In this document: positions 1 through 6,502 of the stretch, piece after piece | How positions within the stretch are numbered: the stretch's first letter is position 1 | Layout of the letters: the number at the start of each line of letters is the position of its first letter | NCBI GenBank assembly: GCA_964546375.1 | Contig: CAZJJO010000060.1 | Coordinates: 1-12,679, forward strand | Direction of reading: 5' to 3' | Source: CAYVFM01 sp964546375 | GTDB lineage: Bacteria; Gemmatimonadota; Gemmatimonadetes; Palauibacterales; Palauibacteraceae | DNA length: 12,679 bases | Made by a program: the position numbers and the translations under genes | The notes under the pieces: model-generated | Databases searched by the model: none | What the model saw: only the letters and a program-made list of their open reading frames with translations | Told to the model about the DNA's origin: nothing

Positions 1-1
1 C

Positions 2-757
2 CGGCTGGCGGTGGTGACCCGCTTCCGCGGCGTCGAGCCGCCGCGGCCGGGGCGCGCCGGGCCGGACCGGAGGCCCGGCCGCCCCGGGGTCGCCGGCCGC
101 GGCGGTCCCCTCGGCGAGATGCGCCTGTCGCGCGAGGGGATGCTGGGGATGGCGCCCCTCGGGGACGGGCGGTGGAACGTCACCGTGGTGCTCCCCCGGG
201 ACCGCGCGTCCCGCCTCGCGCCCGACCCGGGACGGTTCGTCCGGCGGCGGCTCGAGGCCCGCGGGGTCGCCGACCGCTTCCGGGACGCCCGTCCGCTGGG
301 CGAGCCGGAGGTGACCGGCCCCTTCGAGGTGGCGCCCCGGCGGGCCGCGGCCCCCGGCGTCCTCCTGGCGGGCGACGCCGCCGGCTACTTCGATCCGCTC
401 ACCGGGCAGGGGATCCACCGGGCGCTGACCACCGGGCGGGCGGCCGCCGAAGCGGTCCGGTCGATCCTCCGGTCGCGGGGGCCCGCCGGCGCGGAGGCGG
501 CGCGGCTCCGCTACCGGGGCCGGCTCCGTCGCCTGCTGGACCCGGGCCGCCGGGTGCAGCGGGCCGTGGACGAGGTGGTCTCCCGCCCGTGGCTGATCGA
601 GCCGATGGGACGGATCCTGGCCGCCCGGCCGGGCCTGGCCTCGCTGCTGCTGGACGTCACCGGCGACCGGCTGCCGGCCTCGGCCCTGGTCGGGCCGCGG
701 CGGCTGGCCCGGGCGTGGAGGCGGCGCCCGGCTTCGGGCCCGCGCCCGGCCTGTTAG
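2..757 (+). CDS. FAD-dependent oxidoreductase, geranylgeranyl-reductase type (C-terminal part)
   Basis: This is the 3' part of a flavoprotein; the frame is open to the window edge, so the N-terminal Rossmann dinucleotide-binding region is missing. The 251 visible residues contain the second FAD-binding signature, GDAAGYFDPLTGQGI (about 124-138), typical of the aromatic hydroxylase / geranylgeranyl reductase flavoprotein group. The preceding strands (LGMAPLGDGRWNVTVV, about 48-63) fit the substrate-side sheet of that fold, and the C-terminal helices (about 165-245) are Arg-rich. Residues 13-37 are a Pro/Arg/Gly-rich insert where relatives usually run straight into the sheet. A cyclase-like gene starts 56 bases downstream and a ketosynthase after that, so a hydroxylation or double-bond reduction in a polyketide or lipid pathway is likely. 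The exact substrate cannot be read. Family call is firm; pathway is inference. Confidence 0.8.
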   Translation, partial: RLAVVTRFRGVEPPRPGRAGPDRRPGRPGVAGRGGPLGEMRLSREGMLGMAPLGDGRWNVTVVLPRDRASRLAPDPGRFVRRRLEARGVADRFRDARPLGEPEVTGPFEVAPRRAAAPGVLLAGDAAGYFDPLTGQGIHRALTTGRAAAEAVRSILRSRGPAGAEAARLRYRGRLRRLLDPGRRVQRAVDEVVSRPWLIEPMGRILAARPGLASLLLDVTGDRLPASALVGPRRLARAWRRRPASGPRPAC

Positions 758-784
758 GTTGGAGGCGGAGCCCGGCTTGGGCGC
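717..784. repeat. Short near-direct repeat across the end of the FAD oxidoreductase gene
   Basis: Bases 717-734 and 761-778 are the same 18-base word with one mismatch (GGAGGCGG, then C or A, then GCCCGGCTT), and similarity continues weakly for about six more bases. The offset is 44 bases, and the first copy lies inside the coding region while the second is just after the TAG stop. It may be a remnant of a small tandem duplication or chance in GC-rich sequence. No function is visible. Confidence 0.4.
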
Positions 785-802
785 CCCGACCTCGCCGCAC
801 AC

Positions 803-809
803 GGAGGAG
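803..809 (+). promoter_or_regulatory. Shine-Dalgarno for the SRPBCC gene
   Basis: GGAGGAG lies four bases before the ATG at 814. It is the strongest ribosome-binding site on the + strand here, and it fixes the start: the same frame is open far upstream but there it only overlaps the FAD oxidoreductase gene. The following ketosynthase and pabBC starts have no comparable site. Confidence 0.75.
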
Positions 810-813
810 CCGC

Positions 814-1356
814 ATGCACACCCGCAACGAGACCGTGATCGCCGCCCCCCCGGAGCTCTGCCTCGAGGCGGCCCGCGACGTGGAGCGGTGGCCCGAGGTC
901 CTGCCCCACTACCGCGAGGTCCGCTTCCTCCGCCGCGACGGTCCCGGACGCGGCCGGGTCCACATGTCGGCCTTCCGACACTTCGGCCCCCTCCCGTGGC
1001 CCACCTGGTGGGTGTCGGAGATGGCCACCGACGAGGAGGCCCGACAGGTCCGGTACCGGCACGTGGACGGGATCACCGAGGGCATGGAGGTCCTCTGGGA
1101 GATCCGCCCGCGGGAGGAGGAGCCCGGCCCGTCGGCCGGGCCGGCGCCCCGGACGCGGGTGGTGATCCTCCACGAGTGGGAGGGGCCCGGCTGGCCGCTG
1201 ATCGGCGGGTTCGCCGCCCGCCGGATCATCGGCCCGCATTTCGTGAAGGTCGTCGCCGACCGGACCCTGGCCGGCCTCCGTCGCGAGGTGGAGGACCGCT
1301 GGCGCCGCTCGCCGGAGAACCCGGACGCGGCCCCGACCGCGGGCGACCAGCGGTGA
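814..1356 (+). CDS. SRPBCC family protein (polyketide cyclase / COQ10-like START fold)
   Basis: A 180-residue protein whose beginning has the family pattern: a first beta strand (ETVIAAPPELCLEAA, 6-20), then the helix and turn DVERWPEVLPHYREV (22-36). This opening is shared by COQ10-type lipid-binding proteins and polyketide aromatase/cyclases. The middle (50-120) alternates beta strands, with an acidic/Pro-rich loop at 99-113. The C-terminal long helix (about 140-164, PHFVKVVADRTLAGLRREVE) closes the helix-grip fold, and a polar tail follows. Such proteins bind a hydrophobic ligand; in polyketide clusters they fold and cyclise poly-beta-keto chains. No catalytic residue can be assigned with certainty. 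Being between a FAD oxidoreductase and a ketosynthase supports a biosynthetic rather than a ubiquinone role, but that is inference. The start is set by the ribosome-binding site at 803-809. Confidence 0.8.
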   Translation: MHTRNETVIAAPPELCLEAARDVERWPEVLPHYREVRFLRRDGPGRGRVHMSAFRHFGPLPWPTWWVSEMATDEEARQVRYRHVDGITEGMEVLWEIRPREEEPGPSAGPAPRTRVVILHEWEGPGWPLIGGFAARRIIGPHFVKVVADRTLAGLRREVEDRWRRSPENPDAAPTAGDQR

Positions 1357-1375
1357 GGCCGGCCCCGCACCGACC

Positions 1376-2623
1376 GTGAGCGGCCGCCGGGTGGCCGTCA
1401 CCGGCCTGGGCCCCCTGACCCCGATCGGCGAGGGCGCCGAGGGGCTGTGGGAGGGGCTGCGCCAGGCCGAGTCGGCGGTGGGGCCGGTGACCCGCTTCGA
1501 CGCCTCCCCCTTCCGCAGCCGCGTGGCGGCCGAGCTGGACGACTTCGACCGCCGCGAGCGGCTGGACCGCGACCAGGCGCGACGGGTCGACCGCTTCGGC
1601 GCGCTGGCCCTGGAGGCCGCCCGCCTGGCCCTGGAGGACGGCGGCCTGGACCCGGACGACGAGGACGGGGACCGCGCCGCCGTCCAGATGGGGTCGGCCC
1701 TGGGGGGCGTCGGCTACGCCGAGCGCCAGCACGAGGCCTTCATGGAGGAGGGCGTGCGCGGCGTCGATCCCCTGCTGGCGCTGGCCGTCTTCGGCGGGGC
1801 GGCCAGCTGCAACGTGGCCATCCGCTTCGGCTTCACCGGACCGAACTCCACCAACGCCATGAGCTGCGCCTCCGGCGCCATCGGGGTCGGGCGCGGCTTC
1901 CGCCTGGTCCGGGACGGCGAGGCGGACGTGGCGCTGGCCGGCGGGGCCGAGGCGCCGCTGGCGCCCCTCAGCTTCGGCTCCTTCGCCATCATCCGCGCCA
2001 TGTCCACCCGCAACGACGAGCCGCGGCGGGCCAGCCGGCCGTTCGACCGCGACCGGGACGGCTTCGTGATGGGCGAGGGCGCGTGCGTCCTGCTGCTGGA
2101 GGAGATGGGGCGGGCCCGCGCGCGGGGTGCGCGGATCCACGCCGAGCTGCTGGGCTTCGGGACCACCAACGACGCCCACCACATGACCCGGCCCCGGCCC
2201 GACGGCGAGCAGGCGGCCCGGGCCATGCGCCTGGCCCTGGACGACGCCGGGCTGGAGCCCGAGGACGTGGACCACGTCAACGCCCACGGCTCGGCCACCC
2301 CGCTGAACGACCCCACCGAGGCGCGGGCGATGCGGGCCGTGCTCGGCGACCGCGCCGGCCGGGTGCCCGTGTCGGCCACGAAGGGCTACTACGGCCACGC
2401 CCTGGGCGCCTCGGGCGCCATCGAGGCGGCCGTCGCCTGCCTGAGCCTCGCCCGGGGCTGGCTCCCGCCCACGGTCAACCTGGAGCGGCCCGACGAGGAG
2501 GTCGCCGACCTGGACCTGGTGGACGGCGGGGGACGGGAGGCCGGGATCGAGCACGTCCTGACCAACTCCTTCGGCTTCGGCGGAATCAACGCCAGCCTGG
2601 TGCTCGGGCCGCCCCCGGGGTGA
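1376..2623 (+). CDS. Beta-ketoacyl-ACP synthase, KAS I/II (FabF-like) family
   Basis: A full-length 415-residue thiolase-fold condensing enzyme. It catalyses decarboxylative Claisen condensation of an acyl chain with malonyl-ACP. The visible active site is complete: nucleophile Cys164 (AMSCASGAIG), His304 (VNAHGSATPLND) and His341 (KGYYGHALGASG), followed by the glycine-rich end NSFGFGGINASLVLG (397-411). The Cys shows it is a true synthase and not a chain-length factor. The GTG start at 1376 places RRVAVTGLGPLTPIG at the expected N-terminus; no good Shine-Dalgarno precedes it. GYYGH replaces the SMTGH commonly found around the second His in housekeeping FabF, which with the neighbours points to a dedicated pathway enzyme. 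It starts 19 bases after the SRPBCC gene, and its TGA overlaps the pabBC GTG by four bases. The family is certain; housekeeping versus specialised role is not. Confidence 0.9.
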   Translation: MSGRRVAVTGLGPLTPIGEGAEGLWEGLRQAESAVGPVTRFDASPFRSRVAAELDDFDRRERLDRDQARRVDRFGALALEAARLALEDGGLDPDDEDGDRAAVQMGSALGGVGYAERQHEAFMEEGVRGVDPLLALAVFGGAASCNVAIRFGFTGPNSTNAMSCASGAIGVGRGFRLVRDGEADVALAGGAEAPLAPLSFGSFAIIRAMSTRNDEPRRASRPFDRDRDGFVMGEGACVLLLEEMGRARARGARIHAELLGFGTTNDAHHMTRPRPDGEQAARAMRLALDDAGLEPEDVDHVNAHGSATPLNDPTEARAMRAVLGDRAGRVPVSATKGYYGHALGASGAIEAAVACLSLARGWLPPTVNLERPDEEVADLDLVDGGGREAGIEHVLTNSFGFGGINASLVLGPPPG

Positions 2624-4440
2624 AGCGGCCGGAGCCTCCCTTCGCCCTGCTCCACCCGGACGGGGAGGACGCCCCTCCGCTCCTGCTCCGCGACCCGGTC
2701 CGTGTGGTCTCGGCCCGCGGGGCCGGAGAGGTCGCCGGCGCTCTGGAGGCGGCCGGCGAGCTGTGGGAACGGGGCCTCTGGGTGGTCGGCCTCGTGGCCT
2801 ACGAGGCGGCCCCCGGCCTGGACCCGGCGCTGGAGACCCGCCCCCCCGGGCCGCTGCCCCGCGTCTGGGCGGCGGCCTTCCGGGCACCGGCCGACGGCCC
2901 GGAGGCCCGCGCGCTGCTGGAGGGGGCCGGGTCCTGGCGTGTCGGAGGCTGGCGGCCCACCCGGCCGGCGGAGGCCCACCGGGAGGCCGTGCGGGCGCTC
3001 CGGTCCTCCATCCGGGACGGCGACTTCTACCAGGTCAATCTCACCCACCGCCTCCGGACGGACTTCGAGGGCGACGGCCTGGGCCTCTACCGCCGCCTGC
3101 ACCGGGCCCAGGGCCGGGGCTTCCACGCCTACCTCCGCCTCGAGGACCACGAGGTCGCGTCCGCCTCCCCCGAGCTGTTCCTGCGGCGCGAGGGGCGGCG
3201 GCTGACGACCCGGCCCATGAAGGGGACCGCGGCGCGGGGCCGCTGGCCGGAGGAGGACCGGCGGCGCGGGCGTGCCCTGGCGCGCTCGGAGAAGGACCGG
3301 GCGGAGAACCTGATGATCCTGGACATGGCCCGGAACGACCTGAGCCGCGTGTGCCGCCCGGGGACGGTGGAGGTGCCGGAGCTGTGGGCGGTCGAGCGCC
3401 TGCCCACCGTCTGGCAGATGAGCTCGGCCGCCGCGGGCGAGCCGGAGCCGGGGGCGGGGCTGGCGGACGTCTTCCGGGCGCTCTTCCCCGCCGCCTCGGT
3501 GACCGGCGCCCCGAAGGCCGCCGCCATGGCCCGGATCGCCCGCGACGAGGCGGAGCCCCGGGGCGTCTACTGCGGCGCCCTGGGCCTGCTGGCCCCGGAG
3601 GGGTCGGCCGGCCGGGCGAGCCGGCCCGGGGTCGCCCCCGAACCGGGCCGCCGCGAGGCGGGGGGCGCCCCGGCCCTCCCCGCGCCGGGGAGCTGGACCT
3701 TCTCGGTGGCGATCCGCACGGTCTGGATCGACCGGACCGCGGGGACCGCCGAGTACGGCACCGGCGGCGGGATCACCTGGGGCTCCGACCCGGAAGCCGA
3801 GCGCCGGGAGGCCGGCGTGAAGGCCGCCGTGCTCGAGGCCCCCGACCGCGACTTCCGGCTGCTGGAGACCCTCCGGCTGGAGGAGGGGCGGCTCCCCCGC
3901 CGTCGGCGCCACCTGGAGCGGATGGCCGCCTCGGCCGACCACTTCGGCTTCCGGCCGCCGACCGAGGAGGCGGCGGCCGCCCTGGAGGAGATCACGGCGC
4001 GCCGGCCCGAGGGGCGGTGGCGGGTGCGCCTCACGGCGGGGCCCGACGGCGACTGCCAGGTCGAGGCCGTCCCCTTCCCGGAGGCGCCGGCGGAGCCTGC
4101 ACCGGTGGGGCTGGCCCGCGAGCCCGTGGACGCCGCCGATCCGATGCTCTTCCACAAGACGACGCGGCGGGCCCCCTACCGGAGGCGCCGCGAGCGCCGG
4201 CCCGACTGCTTCGACGTCGTCCTCGTCAACCGCGACGGCCGGGCCACCGAGCTCACCCGCGGCAACCTGGTGGCCGAGCTGGACGGCCGGCGGGTGACCC
4301 CGCCGCGGACGGACGGGCTGCTGGCGGGGACCTTCCGGGCCGAGCTCCTCGAGACCGGGGAGGTCGAGGTCGAGCCCCTGCCCCTCGACCGGCTGGCCGA
4401 CGCCGACCGCCTCTGGATGGTCAACAGCCTGCGGGGACGG
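2620..4440 (+). CDS. pabB: Aminodeoxychorismate synthase component I fused to aminodeoxychorismate lyase (3' end in gap)
   Basis: A PabB-PabC fusion for p-aminobenzoate synthesis: amination of chorismate to aminodeoxychorismate, then PLP-dependent loss of pyruvate. The PabB part (about 1-408) shows DFYQVNLTHRL (135-145), PELFL (184-188), PMKGTAARG (199-207) with Lys201 as the chorismate-attacking lysine that separates PabB from anthranilate synthase (Ala there), NLMILDMARNDLSRV (230-244), SVTGAPKAAAM (293-303) and GTGGGITWGSDPEAE (380-394). The class IV aminotransferase part (about 411-607) has the PLP lysine 513 in HKTTRRAPY, ATELTRGNL (542-550) and GLLAGTFRAELL (566-577). It breaks off at 4440 right after WMVNSLRG, about 10-20 residues before the family's usual end. 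Residues 329-357 are an unusual Gly/Pro/Ala-rich insert. GTG at 2620 overlaps the ketosynthase stop (GTGA), implying translational coupling. No PabA glutaminase is in the window. Confidence 0.92.
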
Positions 4441-4540
4441 NNNNNNNNNNNNNNNNNNNNNNNNNNNNNNNNNNNNNNNNNNNNNNNNNNNNNNNNNNNN
4501 NNNNNNNNNNNNNNNNNNNNNNNNNNNNNNNNNNNNNNNN
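4441..4540. other. Assembly gap (100 N) at a convergent gene junction
   Basis: Exactly 100 N, the usual placeholder for a scaffold join of unknown length. It hides the 3' ends of pabBC (from the left) and queG (from the right), both of which lack only their last residues. A two-way terminator would be expected here, but nothing can be read. Confidence 0.98.
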
Positions 4541-5775
4541 GCCCCCAGCTCGCGGAGCGCCCAGGCCGCGTGCTCGGCCACCAGCTCGGAGGCCTCCTCG
4601 CGGCAGCGGCGCAGGACCGGGGCGGCCGCGTCCGGCCGGCCGCTGTTGCCCAGCCCCACACAGAGGTTGCGGAGCATGGCCTCCCGGCCCGGCCGCTCGA
4701 GGGCGGTGTCGCCGTAGCGGGCCTCGAAGCCCGCCTCGTCCAGCGCCAGCAGCTCCTCGGCCCAGGTTACCATCGAGTCGTAGGCCACCGGCCGGCCGGG
4801 CTCCAGGTCGGGCTCGTCGCCGGCCGGGGCGTCCCGGTTCCAGGGACAGACCTCCTGGCAGATGTCGCAGCCGAAGACCCGGTTGCCCACCTTCGGCCGG
4901 AGCTCCTCGGGGATCGTCCCCTCCAGCTCGATGGTCAGGTAGGAGATGCAGCGGCGGGCGTCCAGCTTCCGGGGGCCGCGGATGGCGTCGGTGGGGCAGG
5001 CCTCGATGCAGCGGGTGCAGCTCCCGCAGCGATCGGCCTCGAAGGGTTCGTCCGGCGGCAGCTCCAGGGTGGTGAGCAGCTCGCCCAGCAGCAGCCAGGA
5101 GCCCAGCTCCGGGTCGATGAGGACCGTGTTCTTGCCGAACCAGCCGATCCCGGCCCGCCGGGCGTGCTCCCGCTCCAGGACCGGGCCGTAGTCGACGTAC
5201 GGCTTCACGTCGGCCTCCGGGTCCAGCTCCCGGACCGCGGCCGCCAGCTCGTCCAGCTTCTCCTCGAAGGTGGCGTGGTAGTCTCGGCCCCGGGCGTAGC
5301 GGGCGACGACGGGGGCGAGGGGGTCGCCGGCGGTGGCCCCGGCGGGGTCGTCGGGATCCCCGGACCGCCCGGGCCCGGAGGCGTGGCCCCCGTCGTCCGC
5401 CGGCGCCGCGGTCCCCCCCGCCCCCGTCGGCGCCGCGCCCGCGTAGTTCAGGGCCACCACGATCAGGCTCCGGGAGCCCGGGAGGGCCTCCTCCAGCGAG
5501 AGCCGGCGCCGGACGGTGTCCTCGCGGGCCATCCAGCCCATCTCCCCGTGCCAGCCCCGATCGAGCCACTCGCGGAACCAGGCCTCGTGGTCGGGAGGCT
5601 CGGCGGGGGCGATCCCCACCCGGTCGAAGCCCAGCTCCCGCGCCCGCTCCACGAGCCGCTCCTTCGCCCGCCGGGCGGAGGGCGGGGGGCGACCGGTCCC
5701 GTCGCCCGATCCGGGGCGGTCGGATCCGTCGGAGCGGTCCGGGCCGGAGAGCGGCAGGCGGCGGCCGGGGGTCAT
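4541..5775 (-). CDS. queG: Epoxyqueuosine reductase QueG (3' end in gap)
   Basis: QueG carries out the last step of queuosine tRNA modification: cobalamin-dependent reduction of epoxyqueuosine, with electrons from two [4Fe-4S] clusters. Visible are the N-terminal domain (about 36-110), VDYGPVLERE (194-203) with Asp195 at the position of the proposed catalytic acid, GIGWFGKNT (209-217), the first cluster motif CGSCTRCIEACP (250-261), CISYLTIE (276-283) and the second motif CDICQEVCPWN (303-313). After about 365 there are helical HEAT-like repeats (LRNLCVGLGNSGR... and VAEHAAWALRELG), common in longer QueG proteins, and they run into the gap. The 35-residue N-terminal extension and residues 113-152 are Gly/Pro/Asp-rich and not part of the conserved core. 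ATG at 5775 has no Shine-Dalgarno; a -10-like TATCTT lies seven bases upstream, suggesting a leaderless message. No other queuosine gene is nearby. Confidence 0.93.
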
Positions 5776-5782
5776 GGGGGCG

Positions 5783-5788
5783 AAGATA
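5783..5788 (-). promoter_or_regulatory. -10-like element for a possible leaderless queG transcript
   Basis: On the minus strand TATCTT, matching the TAnnnT core, ends seven bases before the queG ATG, so transcription would begin at or next to the A of the start codon. At a 17-base spacing upstream there is only a weak -35 (TCAACG, three of six matches). It stands out as a rare AT-rich hexamer in GC-rich sequence. Confidence 0.4.
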
Positions 5789-5797
5789 CCCGCTCCC

Positions 5798-5819
5798 GGC
5801 CGCCTCGTTGAGGGCGGCC
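5798..5819 (-). terminator. GC-rich hairpin between nth and queG
   Basis: On the minus strand GGCCGCCCTC and GAGGCGGCC form a nine-pair stem with one bulged C and a three-base AAC loop, six bases after the nth stop. There is no following T-run, so intrinsic termination is unsure. It could instead be an operator, since its loop covers the weak -35 of the proposed queG promoter. Confidence 0.4.
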
Positions 5820-5824
5820 CCGGC

Positions 5825-6502
5825 TCAGTCGCCGAAGGTGCCCGCGCTCGGGCAGAGGTCGGCCAGGAAGCAGCGGCCGCACTCGGGGTCCCGGCGGCCG
5901 TGGCAGACGCGCCGTCCGTGCAGGATCAGCCGCCAGGCGAAGGGCCGCCACTGCTCCTCGGGCAGCACCTCCATCAGCTCCTTCTCGATGGCCGGGGCCG
6001 TCTTCGCCGTCGCCAGGCCCAGCCGGCGGCTCACCCGCTCGACGTGCGTGTCGACCACCACGCCCGCGTGGACGCCGAAGGCGTTGGAGAGGACCACGTT
6101 GGCCGTCTTCCGGGCCACCCCGGGCAGCTCCACCAGCTCGTCCATGGTCCGGGGGACCTCACCGTCGTGCTCCTCCACCAGCTTCCGGGCCGTCCCCTGC
6201 AGGTGCTTGGCCTTGTTCCGGAAGAAGCCGGTGGGCCGGACGATCTCCTCCAGCTCCTCGCGGTCGATCTCGACGTAGTCCTCCGGCGTCCGGCAGCGCT
6301 CGAACAGCTTCCGGGTGACCTGGTTCACCCGCTCGTCGGTCGTCTGGGCCGAGAGGATGGTGGCCACCAGCAGCTCCAGGGGGGTCTCCCAGTCCAGCGA
6401 GATCTCCAGGTCCGGGTAGGCCTCGGCCAGCCGTGGGGCGATCTCCGCCGCCCGGGCCCGCCGCTCCTCCAGGGCCTCCCCTCCCGGACCGGCGGCGGTC
6501 AT
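5825..6502 (-). CDS. nth: Endonuclease III (DNA glycosylase/AP lyase)
   Basis: A 225-residue Nth, normal length, that removes oxidised pyrimidines from DNA and cleaves the abasic site. The helix-hairpin-helix ELPGVARKTANVV (125-137) carries catalytic Lys132, and Asp151 lies in VVVDTHVERVSRRLGL. LLVATILSAQTTDERVN (44-60) is the usual N-terminal signature. The C-terminal [4Fe-4S] loop has Cys200, Cys208, Cys211 and Cys217: the first spacing is C-x7-C, one residue longer than the common C-x6-C-x2-C-x5-C. ATG at 6502 overlaps the stop of the upstream protease gene by four bases (ATGA) with only a weak Shine-Dalgarno, so translation is probably coupled. The 49-base spacer after it contains a hairpin and then queG. 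Confidence 0.95.
   Translation of the reverse strand: MTAAGPGGEALEERRARAAEIAPRLAEAYPDLEISLDWETPLELLVATILSAQTTDERVNQVTRKLFERCRTPEDYVEIDREELEEIVRPTGFFRNKAKHLQGTARKLVEEHDGEVPRTMDELVELPGVARKTANVVLSNAFGVHAGVVVDTHVERVSRRLGLATAKTAPAIEKELMEVLPEEQWRPFAWRLILHGRRVCHGRRDPECGRCFLADLCPSAGTFGD

Noticed and set aside
1226..2887. Long minus-strand open frame over the ketosynthase
   Set aside because: The opposite strand has a complete catalytic triad and family signatures; the minus translation is low-complexity Pro/Gly/Arg/Val sequence.
2620..4440. Anthranilate synthase component I (TrpE) instead of PabB
   Set aside because: Lys201 in PMKGT is the PabB residue (Ala in TrpE), and the C-terminal class IV aminotransferase domain with Lys513 is the PabC partner.
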